DNA of 64,000 bases from Pseudomonas uvaldensis (GCF_021271205.1 NZ_JAIWKS010000002.1:620001-684000); one strand, 5' to 3'. Shown: positions 44,657-54,645, counted from the stretch's first letter. The notes: generated from the letters alone by a model not told the origin. A program made the numbers and translations.

Positions 44657-47080
44657 TTAGAAATCGATAGTCGCTGACAGCAGGTACGTACGCGGTGTCG
44701 ACAGGGTCAAGCCCGGCTCACTGTCATCCGAGGCCCCGGCCGAACTCCAATAGCGTTTGTCCGCGACGTTCTCGATGTTGGCGCGCAGGGTGATGTTCTT
44801 TTCGTCGACCTTGAATCCGTAGCGGGCGCCGACATCGAAACGGAACCAGGAATCGATTTCCTTATCGTTGGATTGATCCAGGTACTGCGAGCTGGAGTAG
44901 ATGCCGCGACTGGTCAGCGTCAAGCCTTGCAGGGTCGGCACGTCCCACTCTGCGCCCAGGTTGACGTTGTATTTCGGCGTGGCCGGTGCGCGGTTGCCGT
45001 CGAAAGCTCCACCGGTGGTATCGGTCAGTTCGCTGTCGATGTACATCACGCCGCCGAGCAAACGGGTGCCCTTGAGTGGCTCACCGAAGACGCTCAGCTC
45101 CACGCCCGTGTTTTCGCGCTTGCCGTTCGGGCCGAAGACACGTGTCGTTGCATCGGTCGCGTAGGCCGGCTGCTTGATTCGGAACAACGCGGCGGTCAAC
45201 GCGAACGGGCCAGCATCGTACTTGGCACCGACCTCGACCTGACGGCTGATGAACGGCGGGAAGATCTGATCTTCGTTGACCGACGTCGAAGGCGCGATCT
45301 TGCCCTGGCTCAGGCCTTCCATGTAATTGGCATACAGCGACAGTTTGTCGGTGGCCTTGAACAGAATACCGCCCGATGGCGAAACCTTTTCTTCATCGTA
45401 AGCCGTAGGCCCCTTGACGCCATCCGACCAGTCGTCGACCTCGACCCGTTGCCAGCGGGCACCGAGGGTCAGCAGCAACCGATCATCGAAGAAACCCAGC
45501 GTGTCGGACAATGCCACGCCACTGAAGTGGTTCTCGGTGTAGACCTTTGGATCCGGACGCGTAGGGACGTTCGGGGTCGGTGTTTCCACCGGGTCATAGA
45601 GGTTGCTGCGACCGTTGGCATAGCGAGCGCCGCCATTGGTGAAATCCATGTAGAAATAGCTGGCGGCCAGGTTGACCTCGTGACTCACCGGACCCGTATG
45701 GAACCAGTTGCGTACCCCGATGTTAGCCGTCTGGACACTCTCGTCACGGGTGAAGTCGCGGGGAGACACGGTGAAATCGCCGGCGGCGTTGGTGACCAGA
45801 ACATTGTGCCGCAAGAAGTCATGGCGACTTTCGCGCGCGCCGACACCGCCATACAGCATCACGGAATCGCTGACGTCGTATTCGGCATTTACGGTACCGA
45901 AGGTGTCCTCGGTGCGCGCCTTGCTCCAGGGTTGCGCATAATTGCTGCGTACGTCGCTGGCATGGGGGATCGGTGCTGCGGCGGCAACCTGCACGCGTTC
46001 CTGCGGCGCGTCGGTGTCGCGTTCGGTGTGCCCGATATCAGTGGACAGACGCAGGCGTTCGCCACGGTAATCCAGGCCCAGCACAGCCATCTCGCGGTCC
46101 ACGCTCTGGTGATCCCACTCGGTGTCGCCAGACTGTTTCACGCCGTTGAAGCGGATACCGAACTGGTTGTCTTCACCAAAACGCCGGCCAACATCCACGG
46201 CACCGCCCAGCTGGTTGTTGGACGCGTAGCTGCCGGTGAACGAGGTAATGGGCTTGTCGCTCGCACGCTTGGGCACCACGTTGATGCCGCCGCCCACGCT
46301 GCCCCGCGGCGATATCCCATTGATCAGTTGGGTCGGGCCCTTGAGGATGTCCACCCGGTCGGCCATTTCCATGTCGATGGTGTAAGTCGGCAGGACGCCG
46401 TAGAGACCGTTATAGGCCACATCACTGTTGAACAGGCTGAAACCGCGGATGGTGAATTGTTCATAGCGGCCGCCCGCCGGGTTGGTTGCACGAACCGAAG
46501 GGTCGCTGGCGATCAGGTCGCCCAGGGTCCGCGCCTGCTGGTTCTTGACCGCTTCGCTGGTGTAAGTGGTCATGCTGAAGGGGGTTTCCATGAAATCCCG
46601 CGATCCCAGCAAACCTTGTGAGCCACGGCGCGCCACCTGGCCGCCGGCGTATACGTCGCCACCCGAGGAAGCGCCGACTCCGACAATCGAGGTGGGCGCC
46701 AGTTGCAGGCTACTGCCCTGCGGCGCGGGCATCAGGATATAGGCCTGCTCACCCACTGGCTGCAATTGCAGACCGGAGCCCTGTAACAGCCGGGCGAAGC
46801 CCTCCTCCACGCCATATTCCCCTGAAAGGCCAGGGCTGTTGCGGCCACCGACCAGGGACGGGTCCACCGAAAGATTGACCCCCGCAAGGCCGGCGAACCG
46901 GGTCAGCGCGGCGCTGAGACTGCCGGCCGGCACCTGATAGCTGCGCCCGGCGGCTTCTTCAGCCTGGCTGGAGGAAATCAAGAGGGGACTGGCACTCAGG
47001 CTCAGCATGAGACTCAGGCTCAACAGCGGACGCCAGCCGGCGAAGGCCGGGCGAAAGCGCAAAGGTACTGCTACGGACAT
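44657..47080 (-). CDS. TonB-dependent siderophore receptor with N-terminal signalling (STN) domain
   Basis: An 807-residue protein from ATG 47080. Signal peptide: a hydrophobic LLSLSLMLSLSASPLLISS ending SSSQA. STN domain at about 45-115: SYQVPAGSLSAALTRFAGLA, with GEYGVEEGFARLLQGSGLQL. Plug with SMTTYTSEAVKNQQARTLGD and VDILKGPTQLINGI; the barrel ends in TYLLSATIDF with the terminal aromatic residue. It imports a ferric siderophore and signals to the FecR/FecI pair encoded upstream. The ligand is unknown, with ferrioxamine- or ferrichrome-type as possibilities. Confidence 0.94.
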   Translation of the reverse strand: MSVAVPLRFRPAFAGWRPLLSLSLMLSLSASPLLISSSQAEEAAGRSYQVPAGSLSAALTRFAGLAGVNLSVDPSLVGGRNSPGLSGEYGVEEGFARLLQGSGLQLQPVGEQAYILMPAPQGSSLQLAPTSIVGVGASSGGDVYAGGQVARRGSQGLLGSRDFMETPFSMTTYTSEAVKNQQARTLGDLIASDPSVRATNPAGGRYEQFTIRGFSLFNSDVAYNGLYGVLPTYTIDMEMADRVDILKGPTQLINGISPRGSVGGGINVVPKRASDKPITSFTGSYASNNQLGGAVDVGRRFGEDNQFGIRFNGVKQSGDTEWDHQSVDREMAVLGLDYRGERLRLSTDIGHTERDTDAPQERVQVAAAAPIPHASDVRSNYAQPWSKARTEDTFGTVNAEYDVSDSVMLYGGVGARESRHDFLRHNVLVTNAAGDFTVSPRDFTRDESVQTANIGVRNWFHTGPVSHEVNLAASYFYMDFTNGGARYANGRSNLYDPVETPTPNVPTRPDPKVYTENHFSGVALSDTLGFFDDRLLLTLGARWQRVEVDDWSDGVKGPTAYDEEKVSPSGGILFKATDKLSLYANYMEGLSQGKIAPSTSVNEDQIFPPFISRQVEVGAKYDAGPFALTAALFRIKQPAYATDATTRVFGPNGKRENTGVELSVFGEPLKGTRLLGGVMYIDSELTDTTGGAFDGNRAPATPKYNVNLGAEWDVPTLQGLTLTSRGIYSSSQYLDQSNDKEIDSWFRFDVGARYGFKVDEKNITLRANIENVADKRYWSSAGASDDSEPGLTLSTPRTYLLSATIDF

Positions 47081-47147
47081 GGGGGAGAGCTCTCGTTTTT
47101 GTTCACTTGCCTTGAATGACAAGCGAGACAAAAAAAGGGGACAGGCT

Positions 47148-48092
47148 TCAGGCAATATTTTTACGAGGCACCAGCGTGACCCAGTACCGGGTGCGCATTC
47201 GAACTTCCAACGGCAGGCTGGCCGCGAGCAGCCCAAGGATTCGATCGGTGTTCTCCAGGCGGAAGCTGCCGGTCACCCTCAGCGACTCCAGGGTTTCGTC
47301 CCAGCGCAAGACGCCCGGACGATAGCGATCCAGCTCACGGAGAAAATCCCCCAGCGGCTGGTTCTGCGCCACCAGCACACCGTCTCGCCAGCCCAACTGA
47401 GCCACATCGAAGGCACTCAGCGGGCCCGCGCCGGCGGTCTGCAAACTGACTTGCAGGCCCTTCTCCAACGTCAGTGAAAGCCCCTGTAGCGGCTGCAATT
47501 GCACTGAACCGCCGAGCACCGACACCTGACAGCCGTGCGAGCTCAACCGGACGCAGACTTCGCCACGATTGAGCGTGATCGCTCCATAGGGTGCCTCGAT
47601 GGTCAGCGGCGTATTGCCCGCGACCGTCAGGGCGATTTCACCTTGCACCAGCGTCAGTCGCCGTGCCTTGAGATCCAGATCCACAGCGCTGTCGGTATTC
47701 AACCGCAACAGGCTACCGTCCACCAGCGACCAGCGCCGCTGTTCTCCGGTGCCAGTGTGCAAATCGGCCCGCCAGGCTTCCAGCGGCAGTTCTCGCCCCA
47801 GCATCCAGACGGCCGGGACCAACGCAGCAACGCCCAGGGCCCGCTTGAGTACGTCGCGACGAGGCAGGGCTGGACGATCCAGGGTCGCCATGCCCAACGC
47901 GGGCGGCACCCCGGCAAATCGCTGGCGCAATCGCAGGGCTTTTTGCCACGCCGCCTCATGCTGAACACTGCTGTCACGCCAGCGTTGCAGACCGGCGGAA
48001 TCGAACTCGCCATCACCAAACTCCATCATGGCCAGCCAGCGAGCCGCCGCCCGGGCCACTTCCCGGGCTTCGAGCGAAGGAGCCGGCTTCAT
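47148..48092 (-). CDS. FecR-type anti-sigma/sigma-regulator
   Basis: A 314-residue protein. ATG 48092 overlaps the sigma factor stop by one base (TGATG), so translation is coupled. The cytoplasmic N-terminus contains AARWLAMMEFGDGEFDSAGL then QRWRDSSVQHEAAWQKA, the FecR_N motif with conserved Trp residues. A single membrane helix lies near 82-100 (LGVAALVPAVWMLG). The periplasmic FecR domain has TGTGEQRRWSLVDGSLLRLN, TLVQGEIALTVAG and a C-terminal STN-like domain. It relays the receptor signal to the sigma factor. Confidence 0.92.
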   Translation of the reverse strand: MKPAPSLEAREVARAAARWLAMMEFGDGEFDSAGLQRWRDSSVQHEAAWQKALRLRQRFAGVPPALGMATLDRPALPRRDVLKRALGVAALVPAVWMLGRELPLEAWRADLHTGTGEQRRWSLVDGSLLRLNTDSAVDLDLKARRLTLVQGEIALTVAGNTPLTIEAPYGAITLNRGEVCVRLSSHGCQVSVLGGSVQLQPLQGLSLTLEKGLQVSLQTAGAGPLSAFDVAQLGWRDGVLVAQNQPLGDFLRELDRYRPGVLRWDETLESLRVTGSFRLENTDRILGLLAASLPLEVRMRTRYWVTLVPRKNIA

Positions 48093-48601
48093 CAGAAGTC
48101 CACCAACAGGCAATGCTCGTAAGCCTGGGCCATGTAACGCTTGATGGTGCGCTCGGATACTTGCATGCGCTCGGCGATCTCGCGGTAACCCAAACCTTCG
48201 AGCTGGCTCCACAAAAAGGCCCGCCGCACCAGGGGCGGCAGGCCATCGAGCAATTCGTCCAGGGCGTGCAGGGTTTCCAGGAGCAACCAGCGTTGTTCGG
48301 GCGACGGTACGCATTCTTCGGGCAGGCTCGCCAAGGCATCGAGATAAGCCTGCTCCAGGTTGCGCCGGGTGTAGAAATTACTCAGTAACCGTTTGCCGAC
48401 CGTCAGCAGGTAAGCGCGCGGTTCGTGCAGGTCAACCAAGGGCTGAGCGCTGGCCATCACGCGCAAAAAGGTATCCTGGCGCAGGTCCGCCGCATCCCAG
48501 GCGTTGCCCATGCGTCGTCTCAACCAGCCTTCCAGCCAGCTTCCGTGATCACGGTACAACGCATGCAGGGAGTGCTCCGTCGGCGTAACTGCGTCAGACA
48601 T
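48092..48601 (-). CDS. FecI-type ECF sigma factor
   Basis: A 169-residue protein with two sigma regions. Region 2: LYRDHGSWLEGWLRRRMGNA, AADLRQDTFLRVM, LHEPRAYLLTVGKRLLSNFY. Region 4: LLDGLPPLVRRAFLWSQLEG, YREIAERMQVSERTIKRYMA. It directs transcription of the iron-receptor gene downstream. The gene order sigma-FecR-receptor is the standard cell-surface signalling set. A Fur-like site precedes it. Confidence 0.93.
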   Translation of the reverse strand: MSDAVTPTEHSLHALYRDHGSWLEGWLRRRMGNAWDAADLRQDTFLRVMASAQPLVDLHEPRAYLLTVGKRLLSNFYTRRNLEQAYLDALASLPEECVPSPEQRWLLLETLHALDELLDGLPPLVRRAFLWSQLEGLGYREIAERMQVSERTIKRYMAQAYEHCLLVDF

Positions 48602-48634
48602 GTCAAGAAGCCCTGCACTTGGAATGACTTAAAT

Positions 48635-48653
48635 GAGACTGATTCTAATTAAT
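48635..48653 (-). promoter_or_regulatory. putative Fur box before the FecI-type sigma gene
   Basis: The 19-mer here matches the classical Fur consensus at 12 of 19 positions (counted by hand) and lies in an AT-rich stretch 34-52 bases upstream of the sigma ATG, where iron-starvation sigma genes usually carry Fur sites. No clear -35/-10 pair is assigned. Confidence 0.5.
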
Positions 48654-48727
48654 ATTCATGTGCTATTCCAAGTCCTTTGTGCTGGCAAAGGTGCAGGTAC
48701 GCGTTGCAGAGTTTTTTTCCGGCATAG

Positions 48728-48757
48728 ACAAGCGCCCCTGACGTCAGGGGCGCTTGT
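48728..48757. terminator. perfect 30-bp palindrome after the SgcJ-like gene
   Basis: ACAAGCGCCCCTGAC and its exact complement GTCAGGGGCGCTTGT meet with no loop spacing, making a 15-bp-arm palindrome 13 bp past the stop of the minus-strand gene. No T-tract follows on the minus strand; a run of seven T lies on its plus-strand left side. It probably acts as a terminator hairpin, though cruciform or protein binding is possible. Confidence 0.6.
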
Positions 48758-48769
48758 GCAACGCGGCAA

Positions 48770-49291
48770 TCAGTGGCTGGCGTGCAGCACTTTCGGCACT
48801 TCCGGCATGGCCGAAGAGTGATGGTTGATGATCTTCCACTGCCCGTCCAGGCGTTCATAGAGGAAGGTGTAGCGCGCCTGGACGTCCTTCTTGCTGCCGT
48901 CGGCATTGGTCAAGGTAAAGGTGTACACCCCGCTATCCATGGCCGCGTCGGGGCCCAGGCGATGGATTTCCCGGAAATTGATCGTGCCGACCGGCTTGCC
49001 CATCAGGAAGTGGTCAAAATAATCCTGGATTTCGGCAGGCGTGGTGCGCACTTTGTTGGACAGCGTCGGCTGGAGCATGGCGTCCGGCGCATAAAGGCTC
49101 GTCATCGCGCTGGCGCTGCCGGTCTTGAGGGTAGCGTTCCACTTGTCGAACAGACCGGCGATCTCACGGTCTTTCTCGTTCTTCGGCTGTTCGGCGACGG
49201 TGCGATACACGTAAGGCGTGGCATCGACGGCGTGGGCGAAGGGTGTGGTCAGTACGAAAAAAGTGGCCAGGGCGAGGGTTTTCATTTTCAT
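48770..49291 (-). CDS. exported SgcJ/EcaC-like (DUF4440/NTF2 fold) protein
   Basis: A 173-residue protein. N-terminal Sec signal: MKMKTLALATFFVLTTPFAHA, with cleavage after AHA. The mature part has IAGLFDKWNATLKTGSASAM then TSLYAPDAMLQPTLSNKVR, DYFDHFLMGKPVGTINFREI and the closing ARYTFLYERLDGQWKIINHH, the typical SnoaL/CaMKII-association-like fold. A periplasmic binding role is plausible but unknown. It is divergent from the two-component cluster. The 215-bp region between them contains a 14-bp tandem duplication. Confidence 0.86.
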   Translation of the reverse strand: MKMKTLALATFFVLTTPFAHAVDATPYVYRTVAEQPKNEKDREIAGLFDKWNATLKTGSASAMTSLYAPDAMLQPTLSNKVRTTPAEIQDYFDHFLMGKPVGTINFREIHRLGPDAAMDSGVYTFTLTNADGSKKDVQARYTFLYERLDGQWKIINHHSSAMPEVPKVLHASH

Positions 49292-49311
49292 CGTGGCGTT
49301 TCTCTGAGTTT

Positions 49312-49339
49312 AAATGCAGGGGTTCAAATGCAGGGGTTC
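49312..49339. repeat. perfect 14-bp tandem duplication in a divergent promoter region
   Basis: AAATGCAGGGGTTC occurs twice head to tail (49312-49325 and 49326-49339), 20 bp upstream of the SgcJ-like gene and about 170 bp from the histidine kinase start. It could be a paired activator site or a replication-slippage product. Confidence 0.6.
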
Positions 49340-49506
49340 AAAACGCATGGGTTTCGATGGCCCAACTTTGCCGCCCGCCCGTGCCGCCGCCATCGGCCAT
49401 CCGGTGTCGATCGCCTATGCCGTTCGGCAGATACGCCCGGCATCGATGACACGTTCTAATATCGGCACCGCGACCGTTCCGGTCCCCTTTCACGCTGGAG
49501 CCCCTC

Positions 49507-50691
49507 ATGCAAAGCCCACCCCATGAGCCCGGCAGCGCCCTGGCCATCCGTACCCAATATCGCCAGTCGCAAAGCCGAGCCGCACGCCTGGGTCTGTTAT
49601 TGGGAACCGGTCATGAGCTGACCCGCCTGCCATTGGCCCAGATGCGCCAGCGTGTCGTATTGCGGGCATGCGCGTTCATGGCGATGGACCATGGCCTGCT
49701 GCTGGCGTGGACGCCTGACAAACCCGTGCAGACCCTGGCCAGCCACGGCAGCGGCGAACGGCTTGCCTGGCTCGCCAGCCTGGGCCATGCACCCTGGCCC
49801 GACCCACAATGGCTGGAATATCCCGGCAGCGTCCTGCCCCAAGTGCTGCGGGTGCCGCTGCGTGCGTCCGACGGGACGGTGTTCGGCGTTCTGCTGCTGG
49901 GCAATAGCGTGAACATCAGTGCGCCGGACAGTGAAGACATCGACTCACTGCAATTGCTCTCGACCTTGTTGGCGGCGCATCTGGAAAACCATCGGCTGCT
50001 CGAAGCCCTCCAGGCCCGCGAGCGCACCATGTCCGAGCTGGTCCATCGTCTGTTCAGCGCCCAGGAAGACGAGCGCAAGCGCGTGGCCTACGACTTGCAC
50101 GACGGGCTGGCGCAGAATCTGGCCGGCCTGCATCAACGCTTGCAGGGATTTGCCGGTCGCTGCCCGGCCCTGCCGTCGGACCTTGCCAACGAGCTGCACA
50201 CCATCCTGGCCCTCGCCAAGGGCTGCGTCGGTGAAGGTCGACAATTGATCAGCGGGCTGCGCCCCCATGTGCTGGACGATTTTGGCCTGTACAAGGCGGT
50301 CGACAAGGAAGCCGACCGCCTGCGGGAGGCAGGCCTGACGGTGAATTGGATCGAACACAGCACGGCTCGCCTGCCCGGGCAGGTGGAGATCGCCCTGTTC
50401 CGCATTGCTCAGGAAGGGATCAACAACGTCCTCAAGCATGCTCGGGCCAGTCATGTCTGCCTGGGGCTTTGCGTAAGCGACGATCAGGCCTCCCTGCGGG
50501 TCGAGGACGACGGCCGTGGCTTTGCCCTCGAACAACCGATCGAAACCCAGGGCGGCTGCCATCTCGGGTTGGCCGCCATGCAGGAACGCGCCAGCCTTCT
50601 GGGCGGCCAGTTGACCTGTGTCAGCCAGCCGGAGGGTGGAACCCGCTTGTTGACCCAAGTACCTTTGCCGCCCCATGGAGTACACCCATGA
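49507..50691 (+). CDS. NarL-type sensor histidine kinase (GAF-like input, HisKA_3)
   Basis: A 394-residue protein with GGAG before ATG 49507. The N-terminal about 165 residues form a soluble GAF-like sensor ([20 protein letters not shown]). The dimerisation domain holds His198 in [20 protein letters not shown], and the ATPase has [23 protein letters not shown] and [16 protein letters not shown]. No membrane helix is seen, so the stimulus is cytoplasmic. Its stop overlaps the response regulator start (ATGA), forming a two-component pair. Confidence 0.92.
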   Translation: MQSPPHEPGSALAIRTQYRQSQSRAARLGLLLGTGHELTRLPLAQMRQRVVLRACAFMAMDHGLLLAWTPDKPVQTLASHGSGERLAWLASLGHAPWPDPQWLEYPGSVLPQVLRVPLRASDGTVFGVLLLGNSVNISAPDSEDIDSLQLLSTLLAAHLENHRLLEALQARERTMSELVHRLFSAQEDERKRVAYDLHDGLAQNLAGLHQRLQGFAGRCPALPSDLANELHTILALAKGCVGEGRQLISGLRPHVLDDFGLYKAVDKEADRLREAGLTVNWIEHSTARLPGQVEIALFRIAQEGINNVLKHARASHVCLGLCVSDDQASLRVEDDGRGFALEQPIETQGGCHLGLAAMQERASLLGGQLTCVSQPEGGTRLLTQVPLPPHGVHP

Positions 50692-51356
50692 TTGCTCCAT
50701 TACGCCTGCTGTTGGCCGACGATCACGAAGTCACCCGCACCGGCTTCATCACCATGCTGGCCGGCATACCGGGGTTCGAGGTCGTCGGCCAGGCCCGCGA
50801 TGGCCAGGAAGCCCTGGATCTGTGCGAACGGCTGCAACCGGACATTGCCATCCTCGATATCCGCATGCCCGTGCTCAATGGGCTGGGTGCGGCACGCATC
50901 CTGAGGCAGCGCCAACCCGGGATCAAAGTGATGATCTTCACCATGGACGACAGCCCCGATCACCTGGAAGCCGCCATTGGTGCCGGCGCGGTCGGCTATC
51001 TGCTCAAGGATGCCAGCCGTGACGAAGTACTGGATGCCCTTGAACGGGTGGCCCGTGGCGAAGAAGCACTGAACAGTTCGGTCAGTGCACGACTGTTGCG
51101 ACGCATGGCCGAGCGCGGCGCCAGTGGCGCGTCACAGCTCCAGGCTCTGACCGCACGCGAGCGCCAGGTGCTGGGACTGGTGGCCGGTGGTTTCAGCAAT
51201 CGGGAAATCGGTGAAAAACTCGGCATCGCTCCTGGCACCGCCAAAGCCCATGTCGAGCGGGTCATCGGCAAGCTGGGCGCCGCCGACCGGACTCAGGCTG
51301 CAGTGCGTGGTGTTGCCCTGGGCCTGGTGGCGCAACCCGCCGGGCAATGGCCATGA
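50688..51356 (+). CDS. LuxR/NarL-family response regulator
   Basis: A 222-residue protein starting in an ATGA overlap with the kinase. The receiver domain has [17 protein letters not shown] and phospho-acceptor Asp57 in [13 protein letters not shown], with a Lys in YLLKDAS. The C-terminal GerE/LuxR HTH is [20 protein letters not shown] then [20 protein letters not shown]. It is a DNA-binding transcription factor activated by the preceding kinase. A further hybrid kinase overlaps its end. Confidence 0.93.
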   Translation: MIAPLRLLLADDHEVTRTGFITMLAGIPGFEVVGQARDGQEALDLCERLQPDIAILDIRMPVLNGLGAARILRQRQPGIKVMIFTMDDSPDHLEAAIGAGAVGYLLKDASRDEVLDALERVARGEEALNSSVSARLLRRMAERGASGASQLQALTARERQVLGLVAGGFSNREIGEKLGIAPGTAKAHVERVIGKLGAADRTQAAVRGVALGLVAQPAGQWP

Positions 51357-53665
51357 GGTTCGTCGCTGCCCGTCGATGGGCCAACCTGCCCTTGCGGGGC
51401 AAGGCGCTGGTGGTGATTTCCCTGCCGCTGGTGGTGCTGCTGCTATCGCTGGTGCTGATCTACATCACCGAACGCCAGACCGCCCGGGCCGAGGAAGACG
51501 TACGCCGGGTGCTGCGGGTCCAGGGCGATATCCAGGCGGTCCATACGCTGCTGGCCGAAGCCGCGGCGAGTGTACGCGGCTATCTGCTGACCCGCCGCGA
51601 AGACTTCCTGCCCGGCTATGAACAGGCCACGCCCCTGATCCAGGCCGCGTTGCAACGCCTGGACCACAACATCCGCGACGCCAAGGTGCGCGAACACCTG
51701 CAGAACATCACCCCGCTGATCGACGAAAAACTCCATGGCCTGATCGCATTGCGCAACGGCAAGGGCGACGACACCGAAGCCATCACTGCGATTCTGATCG
51801 AAAACAAGCAAGTGCTGGACGTACTGCGCGAGCAGATCAATGCCATGCGCATCCGCGAGGACGCCCTGCTCGACGAGCGCAGCGCCGCAGCCTCGGCCAC
51901 GCGCATGCGCCTGTTGTTTGCCACGTTGCTGGCAGCCTTGTGCGGGCTGTTCGGCGCGATTGTCGCGGTGCTGTTCCTGTCCAAGGGCATCGTCGCCCGG
52001 GTGCAACAGGTGCAAGGCAATGCCCAGCGCCTGGCCCTGGGGCAGCCCCTGTTGCCGCAACCGCCGGAACAGGATGAAATCGGCCAGTTGGGCACGCGAC
52101 TGGTGGAAGCCGGGCAATTGCTTGCCGAGCGCGAGCGAGCCTTGCGCGACAACGAGGAGCGCTTGCGGCTGATCATCGACGGTGTGAAGGACTACGGAAT
52201 CTTCGCGCTGGATGCCCAGGGCCACGTGATTACCTGGAACGCCGGTGCCGAACGGATCAAGGGCTACACCGAGCAGGAAATCCTCGGCCGGCATTTTTCG
52301 CTGTTCTACCTGCCCGAAGAATGCCCGGCGCACCCGGACATGGCCCTGCGCGAAGCCACTCGCGACGGTCATTACATGGAAGAAGCGTGGCGCTGTCGCA
52401 AGGACGGCAGTCGGTTCTGGGCCAGTGTCGTCATCACCGCCCAATACGACAGCACCGGCGCCCTGCGTGGTTTCTCCAAGATCACTCGCGACATCACCGA
52501 CCGGCGTGCCGCCGAGATCGCCCTGGGCACCGCCCGCGAGGAGGCGGAAAGTGCCAGTCGGGCCAAGAGCGAGTTTCTTTCACGCATGAGCCACGAATTG
52601 CGTACGCCACTCAACGCCATCCTCGGCTTCGCGCAATTGCTGGACATGGACTCCACGGCCGGCCAACGCCCCCAGGTCAGCCACATCCTGCGTGCCGGTC
52701 AGCATCTGCTCGCATTGATCAACGAAGTGCTGGATATCGCCCGGATCGAGGCCGGTCGCCTGCCACTGAACATCGAGCCCCTCGCCCTGTCGGCGGTGCT
52801 CCACGAAGCGCTGACGCTGGTTTCCCCCATGGCCGCCGACGCCGGTATCCGCCTGGTCGAGCTGTCGCCGCTGCCCGACGGCAGCGGTGTGCTGGCCGAC
52901 CGACAGCGCCTGGTCCAGGTGCTGCTCAACCTGCTGTCCAACGCCATCAAGTACAACCGGCCCGGCGGTGAAGTTCGCATCGAAGTGACGACACGGCTCC
53001 AACGGATCAGCATCGCCGTCAGCGACACGGGCCATGGCATCGCACCGGAACAACTGGCCCGGCTGTTCAAGCCCTTCGAGCGCCTGGACGCCGATCCCCA
53101 GGTCGAGGGTACGGGCCTTGGATTGTCCCTGAGCAAGAGCCTGCTGGAAATGATGCAGGGCAGCCTCCAGGTGCACAGCGTGCCGGGACAAGGCAGTTGT
53201 TTTACTTTGCAGTTGCCGGGTGCCACGGTAGCCAATACACCATCGGTTCCCGTCGCGACGCTGACGGTGACACGCCCACCCGTCGAATACCACGGGCGGG
53301 TCTTGTGCATCGAAGACAACCTGTCGAGCCTGGCCCTGATCGAAACGCTGATGCAGCGCCGCCCGGGCATCCAGTTGCTGTCGAGCATGCAAGGCCAGAT
53401 GGGCCTGGATCTGGCGCGCCAGCACGCACCGCAACTGATTTTGCTGGACGTGACCCTGCCGGACCTCGAAGGCCTGGAAGTACTGCGTCGCCTGCGGCAA
53501 TCCCCCGCCACCGCGGCGACGCCGATCTTGATGATCACCGCCGATGCCAGCGACCTGACCCATCGAACCCTGCAGGACGCCGGTGCCACGGCCATTCTGA
53601 CCAAACCCATTCATATCCAGGCTTTCCTGGGTCACCTTGAACGCTATTTGCCGGAGCCCGCATGA
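51353..53665 (+). CDS. hybrid sensor histidine kinase (CHASE3-HAMP-PAS-HisKA-HATPase-REC)
   Basis: A 770-residue protein. ATG 51353 is chosen for its ATGA overlap with the previous stop; ATG 51347 is two codons upstream. A membrane helix at about 19-39 is followed by a CHASE3-like periplasmic domain ([20 protein letters not shown]), a second helix near 185-207, HAMP, and PAS at about 265-380 ([20 protein letters not shown]). HisKA has His414 in [12 protein letters not shown]; HATPase has [10 protein letters not shown] and [16 protein letters not shown]; the C-terminal receiver has Asp699 in [10 protein letters not shown] small regulator follows with overlap. Confidence 0.93.
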   Translation: MRFVAARRWANLPLRGKALVVISLPLVVLLLSLVLIYITERQTARAEEDVRRVLRVQGDIQAVHTLLAEAAASVRGYLLTRREDFLPGYEQATPLIQAALQRLDHNIRDAKVREHLQNITPLIDEKLHGLIALRNGKGDDTEAITAILIENKQVLDVLREQINAMRIREDALLDERSAAASATRMRLLFATLLAALCGLFGAIVAVLFLSKGIVARVQQVQGNAQRLALGQPLLPQPPEQDEIGQLGTRLVEAGQLLAERERALRDNEERLRLIIDGVKDYGIFALDAQGHVITWNAGAERIKGYTEQEILGRHFSLFYLPEECPAHPDMALREATRDGHYMEEAWRCRKDGSRFWASVVITAQYDSTGALRGFSKITRDITDRRAAEIALGTAREEAESASRAKSEFLSRMSHELRTPLNAILGFAQLLDMDSTAGQRPQVSHILRAGQHLLALINEVLDIARIEAGRLPLNIEPLALSAVLHEALTLVSPMAADAGIRLVELSPLPDGSGVLADRQRLVQVLLNLLSNAIKYNRPGGEVRIEVTTRLQRISIAVSDTGHGIAPEQLARLFKPFERLDADPQVEGTGLGLSLSKSLLEMMQGSLQVHSVPGQGSCFTLQLPGATVANTPSVPVATLTVTRPPVEYHGRVLCIEDNLSSLALIETLMQRRPGIQLLSSMQGQMGLDLARQHAPQLILLDVTLPDLEGLEVLRRLRQSPATAATPILMITADASDLTHRTLQDAGATAILTKPIHIQAFLGHLERYLPEPA

Positions 53666-54114
53666 ACCGCGACTTGCGCATTCTGATCATCGATGACCAG
53701 CGCCCCAACCTTGACTTGATGGAGCAACTGCTGGCCCGTGAAGGGTTGCATAACGTGCTGAGCAGCACCGAGCCCCTGCGCACCCTCGATCTGTTCAACA
53801 GCTTCGAGCCGGACCTGGTCATCCTCGATCTGCATATGCCGGCATTCGACGGCTTCGCCGTGCTGGAACAACTCAACCGACGCATTCCGGCCAACGACTA
53901 CCTGCCGATCCTGGTCCTGACCGCCGACGCAACCCGCGACACCCGCCTGCGAGCCCTGGCCCTGGGCGCCCGGGATTTCATCAGCAAGCCTCTGGATGCG
54001 CTGGAAACCATGCTGCGCATCTGGAACCTGTTGGAAACCCGTGCACTCTACAAGGCGTTGCGCGCACGAGTGCCCCCCCAGCAGATCGAACTGTTGCGAC
54101 AGCACCGCAAATGA
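53662..54114 (+). CDS. single-domain response regulator
   Basis: A 150-residue protein starting in an ATGA overlap with the hybrid kinase, CCGGAG upstream. Receiver domain with IIDDQRPNLDLMEQLLA, Asp56 in LVILDLHMPAFDG, LTADAT and DFISKPLDALETML (Lys). A helical tail of about 25 residues follows, but there is no DNA-binding or enzymatic output. It likely acts as a phosphate shuttle or protein-interaction output for the kinase. It completes a four-gene coupled signalling operon. Confidence 0.92.
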   Translation: MNRDLRILIIDDQRPNLDLMEQLLAREGLHNVLSSTEPLRTLDLFNSFEPDLVILDLHMPAFDGFAVLEQLNRRIPANDYLPILVLTADATRDTRLRALALGARDFISKPLDALETMLRIWNLLETRALYKALRARVPPQQIELLRQHRK

Positions 54115-54165
54115 CGAAAAGCATCGCGGGCAAGTCAGCTGTCCCCTGGTGTGGGAAAATTGCGA

Positions 54166-54606
54166 TCAATGCCCGCGAATGTAGTGTTCCAACTGCCGGA
54201 TCAGATCCGCCTGCTCGACAATTGCTTCCTTGACCAGATCGCCAATCGACAGCAGGCCAATCAACTGCCCGTTATCCAGCACCGGCAGATGCCGCAGATG
54301 GCTGTCGGTCATGACTTCCATGCAGCGGTCGATGCTTTGCTGGCTGTCGGCAGTCACCACCGGCGCGCTCATGATGGTGCGTACCGATGTGCCCACCGAG
54401 GAGCGCCCTTGCAACACCATCTTGCGCGCATAGTCCCGCTCACTGAACACCCCGATCACCTGACCGTCTTCGATCACCGGCAGCGCGCCGACATTTTTCT
54501 CGGCCATGATCTGCAGTGCTTCGAGCACTGTCTGCTCCGGCGCAATGCTGTGGACCTGCTGGTTCTGCACACTTTTGAGTTTCACCAGTTGAGCGGCGGT
54601 TTTCAT
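54166..54606 (-). CDS. two-CBS-domain protein downstream of nirBD
   Basis: A 146-residue protein made of a Bateman pair: CBS1 with VHSIAPEQTVLEALQIMAEK, NVGALPVIEDGQVIGVFSER and DYARKMVLQG; CBS2 with IMSAPVVTADSQQSIDRCME, LRHLPVLDNGQLIGLLSIGD. Such domains bind adenine nucleotides. It begins 39 bp after the nirD stop and may be read through from the nirBD operon. Another CBS-pair gene lies on the other side of nirBD. Confidence 0.92.
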   Translation of the reverse strand: MKTAAQLVKLKSVQNQQVHSIAPEQTVLEALQIMAEKNVGALPVIEDGQVIGVFSERDYARKMVLQGRSSVGTSVRTIMSAPVVTADSQQSIDRCMEVMTDSHLRHLPVLDNGQLIGLLSIGDLVKEAIVEQADLIRQLEHYIRGH

Positions 54607-54645
54607 TGCTAATCCCCAACTTCAGTTACATGTTCCGGGCATAGA

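Noticed and set aside
44873..46621. 582-codon plus-strand open frame opposite the TonB receptor
   Set aside because: Antisense shadow of a clear receptor gene.
54115..54180. REP-like GCATCGCGGGCAAG and TGCCCGCG segment after the last response regulator
   Set aside because: Only fragments resemble a REP and the GTGGGAGC core is altered; may be a degenerate copy but too weak to annotate.
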